64,000 nucleotides of DNA from Elasticomyces elasticus (Eukaryota; Ascomycota; Dothideomycetes; Mycosphaerellales; Teratosphaeriaceae), in the NCBI GenBank assembly GCA_035926095.1, contig JAVRQT010000006.1, positions 1-64,000 of the forward strand, in the 5' to 3' direction. Below the pieces are notes generated by a model that did no database searches, was not told the DNA's origin, and was given only the letters and a program-made list of their open reading frames with translations. Of the stretch, positions 45,801 to 56,238 are shown piece after piece; the stretch's first letter is position 1; each line of letters opens with the position of its first letter. Position numbers and translations under genes: made by a program.

Positions 45801-47313
45801 TCAGCCAACCTTGACAGGACAATTCACTCCCTCCCATACCGTCCTCGCCTCCTCCCCACCCTTCTCCATCTCCTGCCCCTTTATCCTCTCAAACCCTGCC
45901 ACCAAAGCCTTGGGCGTCAACAACCTCCTAACCATCTCCTCACTATCCAAACCCTCAAGCTTCTGCCACCGCTTCTGCACCCCCTGCATCTCCTTCAGAT
46001 CCTCGCAGATATACCTCAGCACGACCTCCAGATGCTTCGCATGCAGTGCTGTTAATAATCCGGTTTGGTTGGTTTTCAGGGTCGAAACCAAACCAACTGC
46101 GTAATCCTAGGGCTATAACCACGACGACCGTGGTTATAACCACTCCGTTGCTTGGCATACGATACCCCACCACCCCCCTGCCGACCCCCCCTCCTACCCC
46201 CCCTGTCTTAGCCCCCACTTTACGCTGTAGTACCGCTAGTGCGCCTATCATTATGAGGCGTTCGTAGTAGGCCTATACACACGCTTAACAAGCCTCCGCT
46301 ATAGCGTATAGGTACTCCTATACCTTGTTGCTGGCGGCGGCGTGACGTCCTATTCGGGAATGGTTAACCACGGTTAGTCTCACCCTCGAAAACAAACCGA
46401 CCGCTTGCCTCCGGAGTAACAAACCAACCAACCGCCGACCACGGTTTACCACCACGAACCGTCAAAACCCGGATTATTAACAGCACTGTTCGCATGCAAC
46501 TTCTCTCCATCCGTACGCATGATCATGACCGTCCCCTGCGACTGAGGACCGTAGAAGATTGAGTACCCGAACCCAGGCTGCTCGGGATCGGTTTGAAGAC
46601 CCAACTGCTCGAGCTGGACATTGCGGAGCTCCTTCTCTCCCTTCGCAGATGGGACACCGATCAGACGGAGCGGAAAGCCGAGTTGGCGGGTGAGGGTCAG
46701 ATCATGCCAGCCCGGAGCGTCAAGGCTCTTCTCGGCGATCGTGGGCAAAACTTGGTGAATGTAGGCGATCCCGTTCGTGGCTGTGGAGCTTCCAATCGGC
46801 GTGATGAGGACTCCAGCGCCTTCGAGCAAGGTGCCTGAGAGGATAGTGGTGGTGTTCAGGCCCGTACTGTTGATCTTGGCATTGAAGTCTGTGAATTCTT
46901 TGGCCTGTTTGCTAAAGGCCATGAGTGGCAGGGTTAGCGGATGTCTCGAAAGCTAATAAGACTCACCCTGGCTGCGAGACATCTCCAGAATGAGTCTACT
47001 GAGATAACAAGCTTAGACCGAAGTCGGTAGCTCGTAGCTACTCGACAACATCGAGAAGGCACGCACCCAAGGGTCACGACCATAGGTCTGCTTACCACGG
47101 CGCTTTGTGCTTTGGCCAATCCTTCGCCTGACAATCGCGGCTGCAGTAGGCTGTGCCTTTGCAACGTCCGCAGATCTGGAGTGGGGTGCCGGTCATGAAA
47201 GTCGTGGCATCGCAATTGCCGCAGTGGAGAAGAGCTCCTGGTTCGTAGGGTGAGTTGATGGGGAGGGATTTGCAGGGTACGCCATCGATAGAGAATTCTG
47301 TGGGCAACGGCAT
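45801..47313 (-). pseudogene. MYND zinc-finger protein, array copy D, split by a MITE
   Basis: ATG 47313; exon 1 47313-47096; intron 46912-47095; exon 2 from 46911. Unlike the other introns of the array, this one lies at the last finger Cys (HKAPC), not between YC and SK. The finger is complete once spliced (CGNC...CGRC...YCSRDC...HKAPC). Shared blocks: LTRQLGFPLRL, TDPEQPGFGYS, GTVMIMRTDGEKLHA, SEEMVRRLLTPKAL and WEGVNCPVKVG. A 445-bp element sits after GEKLHA. Leaving out the element and one target copy, the exons total 876 bases, an exact multiple of three (291 residues), so the gene was intact when hit. As it stands the frame stops inside the insert. Confidence 0.85.
46044..46488. mobile_element. 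hAT-type MITE (445 bp) in MYND copy D
   Basis: Perfect 20-bp terminal inverted repeats begin CAGTGCTGTTAATAATCCGG and end in its reverse complement. They are flanked by identical 8-bp target duplications TTCGCATG at 46036-46043 and 46489-46496. An 8-bp duplication with CAGTG ends is the hAT-superfamily pattern. There is no coding capacity. The interior holds a long palindrome around GGTTATAACCACG at about 46,115-46,145. Perfect ends and duplications indicate a recent insertion. Confidence 0.93.
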
Positions 47314-48492
47314 CCCCAATGGGATAATTGTTCGAATATTGAATAAGCAGGTGTTGGACTCGGATGGGATGTCTGTTCGTTATTCGGTGGTAAGTGCTGC
47401 GTTCTCGACCAAAAGTATTTCTCTGACGGTGAAGAGCGGACGGAGGATGTCGATGAGGAGGTCGGAAGCTCGTTTGATCTCCCGGGCGTTTCACTTCATG
47501 TCGCCACCCGCCCGCCAAGGCGGAGTCTGTGCTTGGTGCAACCAAGCCAACAAGCCAACAAAGCTGAGAGTTGCACACTTCGTCTTCACAAACCACTCGA
47601 ACTGCACAACATGTATGGTGCCACGCTCCATGATCACCTCACGGAAAAGTCATGCCAACCTGCAGAGCCAAAAAGACACTCCAAGGGCCAAGCCCATCCC
47701 AGCTCCCATAGGGCGGAACTCGAGACCGTTCGGCGTACTTCGAAAGAATCCAATGTAAGCCATTTGACATCGACCCCACTGTGAGGGACCGCCTTGAAGA
47801 TTAGTACCGAAAGCCGGCCCAAAACTTAATGTACTCCAGCTCAGAGGGCCGAAGTGTATCCACCGAAAAAGCGGAAGGCACGAAATTTGTGGGGTCGAGG
47901 CGTGACATTAACTTCTGTCTTCGTGCAGCACAGGTCGCTCGTGGCGATCAGAGTTGCGCTTCGAGATCAAGCCGTCCAGTCAGTCGCAGGTCCAATGATG
48001 GCACAAGTCTCGGCAACGCATTCACTCATGGTGCAACGGCTGTCTTGCACAAGCAGATGAGCTCGTGAGAGTTTTGGTGCTCTAGCATAATGCGAGCGAT
48101 CCAGGAGTAGATTCAAACTGCAGTGTCATCTTTCCTCTTTCTGCTCAGTCTTCGCGGATCCAGTCGTCATCCTTTCGTGTGTCAGGCCTTCGGAATGCCC
48201 ATTTTACATGGGCTTGTAAGTGAAGCCAAGAGTAGCAGGGTGATACAAGTGATGTGACTCACAGCTAGGCAGCAAGTGAAGCCCAATCTCAGCACGTAGC
48301 TCCATCTGCATCTCAATGATCTCGCCAAAATACCTTCTCTGCACCCCCATTAAGTTCACATTCTCGCTCACTTGTGAGCTATTCAAGCATTGTGCAAAGA
48401 CTCAAAGCTTACTGTATCAGCAGTGACAACCATCACACCAACCACATCCAAAGACCACATAACAACTCGCTCCTTGAGCAGCCCAAGACACA
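47314..48492. other. Intergenic between divergent MYND copies D and E
   Basis: 1.2 kb containing both promoters (D on minus, E on plus). No CRE-like array element was found. The last 110 bases before copy E (about 48385-48492) are similar to a block near 52,950-53,000. Confidence 0.5.
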
Positions 48493-49311
48493 ATGGCGCA
48501 GACTACCAGCGCAGGAAGCACCTTTGGATCCACCGCCGGACTCGTGTGTGGTATTTGCGGCTCGGGCTCAAACGCAAAAGGCGGCACTCTCTTGAGATGC
48601 GGCCGCTGCAAGCTCGCCCACTACTGCACGAAGGAGTGCCAGGCAAAAGACTGGCCGTGCCACAAACTCGTGTGTAAATCCATAGTAGCTCCACTGCCGG
48701 GCACGAAAAGGTGGAAGTATGTGGGAGTGCCCGCGGAGCTCCACACCAATGGCTTCCCGGCCGTGCTTGTGACCATGACCCCTCGCGCGCAGGGATGGAT
48801 GTACGAGATGACGGGCAGCTTCAAGAAGAACGGCAATCCAGCCTCCGCGAAATTGACGGATGCCACCATCACCACGGCATTGGGCTTCCCACTGAGATAT
48901 GGCTGGTTTCCGAAGACCGGCTTGCCGCTGCCGAACACGGTCTTGAAGCTCCTCACCATGGATCCGGACCCGCAATCGCGGACCTTCGGCCAGCCTGGTG
49001 AAACCACGAATCGCTTGGGTGGCATCGCGGTCCTTCGCGGCGATGGGAAGTACGTCCAGGTTGCCAAGATCATGGCTCTCGTCAACTACCTGACCCACAA
49101 GCTCGAAGAACTTCGCGAGGTACATGACAAAGAGAGAGCTGGCGAGGTGGTCGACCGGCACGAGATCGTGAACAGGCTATTGACGCCAACGGCGTTCGCG
49201 GCAGCGTTCGAGCAGGAGAAACAGGCAGCGATCGCAGAGGGGCGTTCCGGCTGGGGCAGCGTGGAGAACCCTGTCAACCATCAGGGGCAGACCGCTACGG
49301 CTGCGACTTGA
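48493..49311 (+). CDS. MYND zinc-finger protein, array copy E (only plus-strand copy)
   Basis: Intronless, 272 residues from ATG 48493. Finger complete (CGIC...CGRC...YCTKEC...WPCHKLVC). Shared blocks: ITTALGFPLRYG, MDPDPQSRTFG, GGIAVLRGDGKYVQVAK, GEVVDRHEIVNRLLTPTAF and a weakened tail WGSVENPVNH. It is the only member in this orientation. Its 5' flank and first codons are echoed in a decayed inverted copy near 52.8-53.0 kb. Confidence 0.87.
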   Translation: MAQTTSAGSTFGSTAGLVCGICGSGSNAKGGTLLRCGRCKLAHYCTKECQAKDWPCHKLVCKSIVAPLPGTKRWKYVGVPAELHTNGFPAVLVTMTPRAQGWMYEMTGSFKKNGNPASAKLTDATITTALGFPLRYGWFPKTGLPLPNTVLKLLTMDPDPQSRTFGQPGETTNRLGGIAVLRGDGKYVQVAKIMALVNYLTHKLEELREVHDKERAGEVVDRHEIVNRLLTPTAFAAAFEQEKQAAIAEGRSGWGSVENPVNHQGQTATAAT

Positions 49312-49879
49312 GCAGAAGCGTGTGGAGCAGGCAGGGTATCGGAAGTCGAATATCACCGGGAGCTGGGACACGGGATAGAACCAGGACAGCATGGCCGGTC
49401 CGTCCACAGTATTTTGCCGCGGTGAGACATCACCATGGGCAAATGGGCAATATGGGGCTCTCAGAGCACGGCGTCCTGGAGCTGCGCTTTGCCAGTCACG
49501 GGAACGGCGTGAGTAGCCAGCAGACACTCGCGGTATCATTCAACATCATTTCCGTAAACGCACAAACAAGCCATGGGTGCCGCTACGTCTGCAGCATCCC
49601 CATGTCCTGCATAATCTTCTTTGCTTGGGTCTCTCGAACATACAGACCGATGGGAAACGTGGGCAGAGTTCATCTGCTTCCGTCCGGCACTGGTTTCGCT
49701 TCCTTGCTATCGCACTCAAAAAGATCGAGACCATCGATTCCTGAGTGTGATACTTGACGATATGCTGGTAGGAGAGGAAGACGCGTGCGTGCGTGCGCGT
49801 GGAACGACGCAGTACGGATAACAACCAATAGCCGTGCTTGATGGGCAATCCTCATACCATGTCATGCCATGCCATGCGT
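49312..49879. other. Intergenic, convergent 3' flanks of copy E and DUF7730 gene
   Basis: A 36-base segment at 49537-49572 (CATTCAACATCATTTCCG...) recurs with about four differences at 49881-49916, inside the end of the DUF7730 gene. No gene seen. Confidence 0.5.
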
Positions 49880-50905
49880 TCATTCAATATCATTCCCGTA
49901 AACGCACAACCCAGCCAAAGGGCCAACCAATCGACTATCATCCTCTTCCACTCTACCAGTATCCGTCGGCTTCTCCTTACGCATCAGACAAGCCTCCAAC
50001 TCGCGTGCGTATCCTGGACTGACTGTGCCAGTCACGCTAGCATCCCTAACCCCGCTCAACTGCCTAAAAGGCCACAACACAGTCTCCAGATCCTCCTCCG
50101 AAGCATCGACGATCTTCCCACTCTGCCGTTTCCGGTTCGCCGTATCCGACATGGCACTATTACTCACCCGTATCGCCAATCTCGTCAATTCCCGCTTCTC
50201 CTCATCCTCACCAGGTCTCAGCGCAGAGACTAGCCGTTGCACTTGTCGTCGGAGCCCATGGACGAGACCTTGGCCCGAAACGTTGTACTTGATCATTCCC
50301 GTGTAGCCGTCTACAAGATCGATGTGCACGATTACTCTCTTGACCAAGCGTAGGTAGTGTGGAGGCATGAGGTCTAGGAATGGGTAGTTACGCATTGGTG
50401 CTTGTCCGGAGGGTAGGAGCCAGCGGTATCGCCATTTTATCCCCTCGTAGGTTAGGAAGAGGAGGAAAGTGTTGGTTCCGTAGACCATTTCGGCGCATTC
50501 GGAGTGTAGTTGCTGGCAGACTTCGAAGAGGCGAGTGTGGCCGCGGTACCAGACAATGTTACTCGTCCCATTACCATTACTCGTACTTGGAAGCACGAGA
50601 CCTTTCGCTTCTCGCTTCCTCACAGCACTAAATTGTCGTGCATGTCTGGCTAGGGGGTCGGTGTCTACACCTTGTTCTTTTGTTCGTGGGAGGAGGTAAG
50701 ACAGAATTTGCTGGCGCAGTTCTAAGGGTAAGGCGAGGAGCGGGAAGCGTGGTTTGAAACTCGCGGGGCTGCGGGAGCGGTGCTCGAGTTCGGTGAAGGA
50801 TTCATGGCGCGAGATCTGTGGGAGGCGAGCATCGTTGGTTAAGACTGTGGGAGCGAGGTGTGGGCCGTAGATGTAGTCGCGGCAGTTGTGGTGGCCGAAG
50901 TCCAT
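49880..50905 (-). CDS. DUF7730 / F-box-like protein
   Basis: Intronless, 341 residues from ATG 50905. The segment FPLLALPLELRQQILSYLLP is the leucine-rich F-box-like start typical of the large fungal DUF7730-type family. TRLFEVCQQLHSECAEMVYGTNTFLL, a second hallmark of the family, follows about 70 residues later. The middle and C-terminal parts are charged and lack further domains. Function is unknown; an adaptor role is inferred only from the F-box-like start. It interrupts the MYND array and is divergent from the F-box gene at 51271. Confidence 0.78.
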   Translation of the reverse strand: MDFGHHNCRDYIYGPHLAPTVLTNDARLPQISRHESFTELEHRSRSPASFKPRFPLLALPLELRQQILSYLLPRTKEQGVDTDPLARHARQFSAVRKREAKGLVLPSTSNGNGTSNIVWYRGHTRLFEVCQQLHSECAEMVYGTNTFLLFLTYEGIKWRYRWLLPSGQAPMRNYPFLDLMPPHYLRLVKRVIVHIDLVDGYTGMIKYNVSGQGLVHGLRRQVQRLVSALRPGEDEEKRELTRLAIRVSNSAMSDTANRKRQSGKIVDASEEDLETVLWPFRQLSGVRDASVTGTVSPGYARELEACLMRKEKPTDTGRVEEDDSRLVGPLAGLCVYGNDIE

Positions 50906-51270
50906 GCCATATCATAGAGACAGTCTGGTATGGTTTGAGGAGGTGAGGTCTGGAAAGTGGTGGTCCGTGCGTATATAGGGCTGGCCATTGAACGACTTCA
51001 AAGATCGAGGTGTGACTCGACAGTCTTCTTGTTCACCACAGCACGCGATGAACGAAGCTATACTCCAGGCCTGTCGTAGGCCTGCGAGTATGTATCCCGT
51101 TTCGCGCAGTATGTGTGCAGTCGTCGTCCACTATAGCCCCATGCATGGGGTGAGCATAATCTAAGCTCCCTACCTACACGCCGGAGGACGAGTCACACCT
51201 CTTTCGGCGCCAACGACAATCAAGTCAACACCCCAAAACCACACCCAACTACCAACAACAGGCTACAACG
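50906..51270. promoter_or_regulatory. Divergent promoter region, DUF7730 and F-box genes
   Basis: 365 bp between two divergent ATGs. No specific motif recognised. Confidence 0.45.
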
Positions 51271-52365
51271 ATGCCTCTCGACGACCTCCCCAACGAAATC
51301 CTCACGCACCTCTTCACGCACCTCCCAAGCCTGACCTCCGTCCTCGCCCTCAGCGCAACATCGCAACACCTCCACCAAATCTACTCTTCCAACACGACCG
51401 CACGTCTCACCATCCTTTCCGCCGTGCTATCGACTGAGTTCGGGCCTTTGGACGATATAATACAAATCTGCACTTTGAACTCCTCGCAACCAGCGCAAAT
51501 CCGACATACCAACGTTCCCCTCTCAGACGCCTTAGTGGAGCAGATATTAAAGATCGGCCGCTGTGCCCGAATGTGGGAGGAGATCTACCCGCTCAAAAAA
51601 TGGAAAACTAATTACGCTGCTCGACGACTGCTCACAACACCCGAGCGCTTCATCTTTCGAAGGGCGTTATACAGACTCTGGCTCTTCTCCCACGCCTTCC
51701 ACAACGCCCAGCACCCTCGCACATCCCGCAACATCCCCCACGTAGTAGCCGAACGCTCAGCTCTACTGCAAAACTGGAGTACAGAGGAATTAGCCGAAAT
51801 GCTAGACGTCCACCACATGCTCCGGGACGTCGTAGCCAACAACATCTGTCCCTCCAACGGCAAAATCCGCCAAAAATACAACAAACGCTACCCAGAATCC
51901 ACGCACCAACCAATGTTCAACATCCACCTCAATTACCCCCCTCCGGCAGCCTCCTGGACCACAATCTCCGCCGACTCAGGTTGGATGGATCGCTCCATCA
52001 TTTCCTCCGCGAAGTACACGCACAACGCGCGTCTACAACCCAACCGATCCCGTTTCGGCAGTCCAAACCACGATATTGGGCAAGAGGGGTGGGGCGACGA
52101 TATCAACCACTACTACGTGGTGGAGGATATGCTGAAACTGGATCCCCAGCAATTGTTGTTTCTGAGGGATCGGTGTCCGTTGAAGGCTTTGGTGGAGATG
52201 TATGTTAAGGCGAACGTGGATGGGAATGAAGGGTGGTATGGCAATAATGGGGAGACTTTTTGTGAGACGCTTTGGGTGGTGGCGAAGGGGAGGGGGATGG
52301 AGGTGGAGGAGTTGAAGCGGGAGGTGGAGGAGGGGAGGATGGGGGTCGCTGTTGTTGGGCGGTGA
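51271..52365 (+). CDS. F-box protein
   Basis: Intronless, 364 residues from ATG 51271. The N-terminus PLDDLPNEILTHLFTHLPSL followed by LALSATSQHLHQIY is a clear F-box, the SKP1-binding module of SCF ubiquitin ligases. The remaining 300 residues hold helical, tryptophan-containing sequence (MWEEIYPLKKW, WLFSHAFHN) of the kind seen in fungal F-box proteins of unknown target. The C-terminal codons lie in a G-rich coding stretch. It appears intact. Confidence 0.85.
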   Translation: MPLDDLPNEILTHLFTHLPSLTSVLALSATSQHLHQIYSSNTTARLTILSAVLSTEFGPLDDIIQICTLNSSQPAQIRHTNVPLSDALVEQILKIGRCARMWEEIYPLKKWKTNYAARRLLTTPERFIFRRALYRLWLFSHAFHNAQHPRTSRNIPHVVAERSALLQNWSTEELAEMLDVHHMLRDVVANNICPSNGKIRQKYNKRYPESTHQPMFNIHLNYPPPAASWTTISADSGWMDRSIISSAKYTHNARLQPNRSRFGSPNHDIGQEGWGDDINHYYVVEDMLKLDPQQLLFLRDRCPLKALVEMYVKANVDGNEGWYGNNGETFCETLWVVAKGRGMEVEELKREVEEGRMGVAVVGR

Positions 52366-52789
52366 GGGAAGGGATTGGGAGAGGGCACGTAGCGAGGAGG
52401 TTAGGGGGTGGGTTGTGCGTGTGTATGTGTGTAGATTGTTGTAGTAGAATGTGGTTATCTGCAGGCCCCTTCTCAGCGTGAGTTTGTATCGACATGGCAC
52501 ATACCACGATCCACTCGAGGGGTTCATGGACGGCCGGGAACCAAGGACTGACGACTACTGGTATGCTGACAACGACAAGCTGTTTGGTGGCTGTGGGCTA
52601 GCACAACAGTTGCTGGTGACTTCCGGCATGGCTCCGGGCCACCACGTTCGTCGATCACGGAGACGAGGAGTTGCTGAGACTTGGAACGCCGACGACCGAT
52701 GGGCTTGAATCCCCGCAGGCACGTCGAGTCTTGTCGGGTAGTAGCAGAGTGTTGAAGAGCTCGTAAACCTTGTTGGTCGGGTTTGAGAT
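52366..52789. other. Intergenic downstream of the F-box gene
   Basis: No gene recognised. Open frames on the minus strand across 52.5-53.1 kb include the MYND relic described next. Confidence 0.5.
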
Positions 52790-53010
52790 CCGACTTGCGC
52801 GGTGCATTGGTCACTGGGCCGTACTTGAGGAGCGTGCTGCTTTTTGGGTTGCAGCCGAAGCCGCGGAAAGTGCGTATGAGCTTTCTGCGCCGCGAGATGA
52901 TGGATCGCACAGAAGGGTTGGCGAGCAGTGGGATCTTGACGTGGTAGCCTTTGCTGCAGATACAGTAAGCATTGAGTCTCTGAACAATGGCTGTTGTGCT
53001 GTTGTGCTCA
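52790..53010 (-). pseudogene. Relic of a MYND array copy, inverted relative to copy E
   Basis: On the minus strand ATTGTTCAGAGACTCAATGC (about 52,990) matches the 5' flank of copy E (ATTGTGCAAAGACTCAAAGC at about 48,390). After a further similar stretch, a peptide frame RTFRGFGCNPKSSTLLKYGP aligns with the first MYND knuckles of copy E (CGICGSGSNAKGGTLLRCGR), with all but one Cys lost. Nothing of the shared C-terminal region can be seen. It is a dead fragment. Confidence 0.55.
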
Positions 53011-53686
53011 TGGATCATCGACGACGTGAGAGTCGCGAAGGTACGGTCCAGACTGAGCTCGGCCATCGCAAGGACTTTGTCAAGACGGTTTGGATGAGGA
53101 GGCGTTGCTTTGCCCCGCCAACAGCGACGGAGGTTGCTGGACGCTGCCATGGTATTCTACAGTTCAGGATCAGAATAAGTGTAGGATGGCCATCGAGAAT
53201 ATGTATCTCCGCGTCTCGAAATCAGGATTTGGCTCATGCACTCGGCTCGGTCAGTGACAACGGAAGTGGAGTACATGGCATGCCGCACTCGCGCCACAAC
53301 GATCGATCTCCGCGGCTCAGGGTCCAGCCCCTGCACGTAAACTCATTCTCGAAAACGGATAATTATACAGGTCACGCTGGAGATCACGCTGGAAGCTAGT
53401 GTTGAAGCGCGCAAAAGAGCTGATGAAATTCGGCTTATTGTCTGGCTGAGACTGGCTCACGAAGCAGACCTGGACGACCGGGAGGCCTGGCACAGGATAG
53501 CACCACGACTGGGTCTGTGAAGATCGAAAGGACGATGGCAAGAGGTTGGGAAGCACTTTTTGGTTATTCGAATCCGGTCGTTGTGCTCTCGGCTGCCTCG
53601 GACGCACTATAAGCAGTAGACGAGCCTGACCATGCGTATCCTGGCGCCCTCTCATGCACCAGCCTCCGCTAGCAGTCGAGCTCTCG
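53011..53686. other. Intergenic, no gene recognised
   Basis: Downstream side of copy F and beyond the MYND relic. No family recognised. Confidence 0.5.
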
Positions 53687-54617
53687 TCAAACCGCCTTCT
53701 CCTGAGTCTTCTCCTCGTCCGCCGTCTTTTCGGCTTTTCTGGATACCTCATCCACTTGTACCGGGCAAACGGCATCTTCCCACTCCTTATCTCCTCTTCC
53801 CAAGAACAACTGGCGCATCTGCTCAAACTTGGTGACATATGCTGCGGGCGTTAGAAACCGACCAGCTAGCGCCTGTCGATCCACGGTCTCCCCTGCGGGC
53901 CTCCGGTACGTGAGTTTGAAGAGTTCCTGGCCCTCGTCAGAGAAATATGCGCTCATGACCTTCACATCGAGACGCGACATGTGCTTTCCATCACGGCGTG
54001 CAACCAGAATACCACCAGTGGGAGGTCGGATGCCGGCGGTCGGATTGACAACGCCGCCGGGGATAGCGTAGTCGAATTGAGGTTGTGCGAACGTCGGCGA
54101 ATTAGGGTCTGGATCTGTGCGAAGCAATGGGCCGTCGTTAGGCAGTGGAAGGCCGGCTTGAGCGTATTTGACCATGCGCAGGGGCAGACCAAGGGCCGCG
54201 GTGGCAGGGAGGTCGATTGAGTCGGGATGGTTCGAGGCTGGCATACCCTTGACTTTGACGCCGACATAGGAATAGCCAGTGATCTCGGAGCAGATGAGGA
54301 CAGCTGCGTGGCACCCACTCTGGTTTTTGGCTTTGGTGACGCGGAACACCATCTCTTGTGCGGTCGAAGCAGCACCACCACCACAGACAGCCTTGTGGCG
54401 CGGCCAGTCCTGCTTCTGACACTGCTTGCCTGGACGAGATAAGGTGTCAGCAAGTGTCTCGCGATCTGGCGACATGCGCTACGGTGTACTCACTGCAATA
54501 GTAGACCTTCGTGCAGCGTGCGCATCTCGACAGTGCGCCACCACCTACGCTCGTGTCGGAGTCACAGCTCTCGCAAACCTGGTTGGCAGGAGCGGCGGTA
54601 CTGCTGTTGCTCGCCAT
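53687..54617 (-). CDS. MYND zinc-finger protein, array copy F
   Basis: Exon 1 54617-54494, intron 54430-54493, exon 2 54429-53687; 288 residues. The intron sits inside the finger, between YYC and SKQC (TGC A / GC). Finger complete when spliced (CESC...CARC...YCSKQC...WPRHKAVC). Shared blocks: LPATAALGLPLRM, TDPDPNSPTFA, GGILVARRDGKHMSRL, GETVDRQALAGRFLTPAAY and WEDAVCPVQVD, followed by a charged Lys/Glu tail of about 20 residues. A Pro-rich loop (GGVVNPTAGIRPPTG) is inserted between blocks 2 and 3 and is not seen in the other copies. Confidence 0.87.
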
Positions 54618-54964
54618 GGTTACTGTCGAGTTCGTCGAGAGGTCCTTTGGCTCGAGATGAAGCTCGCCGATGAGTGTTGTAGAGGAAGTGATTCGAAGGG
54701 CAAAGAATGACGAGGAGCCGGTGTCCTAGCGCCGAATTGTCAATCCGTTTGCACTGACGTCAAGGCAGCAGCTTATCACAAGTGAAGGTTGGACTGAAGG
54801 CATGTGACGGCTCTGAGCACAGCGAAGTCTGAGTACGTCGACGGACAGATAAGTATGAAGCTGGACACACCAGGCTATGAAGCGGGAATACGATGACCAG
54901 GTATTCTGGATCCGCCACAGCGTCGAGAACTTTCAAGCTGTGGTCACGCAGCTATCGCCCTATT
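54618..54964. other. Intergenic between MYND copies F and G
   Basis: Promoter of copy F including the CRE-like element. No gene seen. Confidence 0.6.
54745..54763 (-). promoter_or_regulatory. CRE-like array promoter element, upstream of copy F
   Basis: CCGTTTGCACTGACGTCAA on the plus strand, 128 bp upstream of the copy F ATG. Identical to the elements of copies K and M. Confidence 0.85.
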
Positions 54965-55846
54965 CTACGCCTTCGGCGCAGTATCCTTGACCTTCTCGGG
55001 CTCGTCGCCAATCTCCACCGGACATCCACATCCGCAAACTCTGTCCGCCCCATGGCTAAGTAGTCCTGTTTGATCTTCTCAAGGCCTTTCGCAAATGGTG
55101 CTGGAGTCAAAAATCGGTTGACCAGCTCCTGTCGATCCACTTTCTCCCCCCCTGGCCTCCCGAGCTCTGAGCCCAAAGAACTCCGTCATCTCGAAACGGA
55201 GGTAATCGAGTAGAGCCACTGCGTGGAGCGCCAGCATATGCTTGCCGTCCCGACGTGCCAGCAGCACTCCACCAAGGGGAACATGGGGTGAAGCTGGAGC
55301 AAATGTGGTGGATACAGGATTGCAGTCGGTGCGAAGAAGCGAAGCTGCGACGTTGGGGTGCGGGAGCCTGCCGTGGGGATACTCAATCATGCTCAGCGAG
55401 AACCCAAGAGCCGTGGTGATGGGGAGCTCGACGGATTCTGGGTGCGTGGCATCCGGCAAGTCTTTCACCATGGCGCCGCTGTACTGGTACTTGATTTCAT
55501 TCGCGTCACTTGCGTTCTCCTTCACCGGCACAATGATGGCCGGGAAAAGAGCTTTGTGCGTCTCGATCCTGCCTGGGAGGTCTTTGAGCTCATACACGGG
55601 GTTTCCGGACGATTGCGGCCCAGCTAGAGCTTTGCAGTAGGCTTTGTGGAGCTGCCAATCCTGGACCTGGCACTCCTTGCCTGCGGAGGAAGCATGTTAG
55701 CCTGCGCCTGGAGGTCCTGCAGACTGTGACTCACTGCAGTACATGACGCTCTTGCATCGACCACACTTGAACAGCATCCCTCGATTGGTCCCACAGATCC
55801 CGCAGACCTTGTCTATCGGCAGTATGGCATCGTTGTTGCTTGCCAT
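54965..55846 (-). pseudogene. MYND zinc-finger protein, array copy G, two frameshifts
   Basis: Exon 1 55846-55735, intron 55681-55734 (same position as in copy F), exon 2 from 55680. Finger complete (CGIC...CGRC...YCSKEC...WQLHKAYC). Shared blocks: LPITTALGFSLSM, a changed TDCNPVSTTFA, GGVLLARRDGKHMLAL, EKVDRQELVNRFLTPAPF. The frame is lost at a run of six G/C near 55,147 just before block 4 and again near 55,025 just before the tail block. Without these the protein would read through to a TAG at 54967-54965. Either the copy is newly dead or the two one-base changes are sequencing errors; the first is in a homopolymer. Confidence 0.78.
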
Positions 55847-56238
55847 GGCTGCTGTCGTGGTGGGAGTATCTGCTTGGGGATAGTCAGAGGGTTGAGAGCC
55901 AACAGGATGCCTGCTAGTCCATATAGGCTGCTGTTGGCCCCCTAAATTTGCTATACATTGTTTCTGGCGAGACTGCAGCAATACCTGTACAGACATCAAA
56001 GGGATGCTTGCAGTAGAATCAAGCTACGGAAGAGAAACGTTCCGACACTCGTGAAAGAGAAACTCGATGGGCTTTGTTGATGATGTTGCAGATGCTGCAT
56101 TGCTTCGTCTGCTAGTAGTCTGCTTGCCGAAGCAAGCGCAATGTGCTATTCCCGAGCTGGACTATGCACATACCGAGTGGAGATAATCCGCGGCATCAAT
56201 AAGGATAGTCACCATCCCTGCATTCTTCACCGCCCTTA
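55847..56238. other. Intergenic between MYND copies G and H
   Basis: Promoter side of copy G. No array element and no gene seen. Confidence 0.55.

Noticed and set aside
49537..49916. 36-base repeat (49537-49572 and 49881-49916) as a mobile element
   Set aside because: Only about 32 of 36 bases match, no inverted ends or target duplications; more likely a small local duplication.
52272..52481. Gly-rich frame on the plus strand
   Set aside because: Frame-shifted shadow of the GA-rich end of the F-box gene and its 3' flank.
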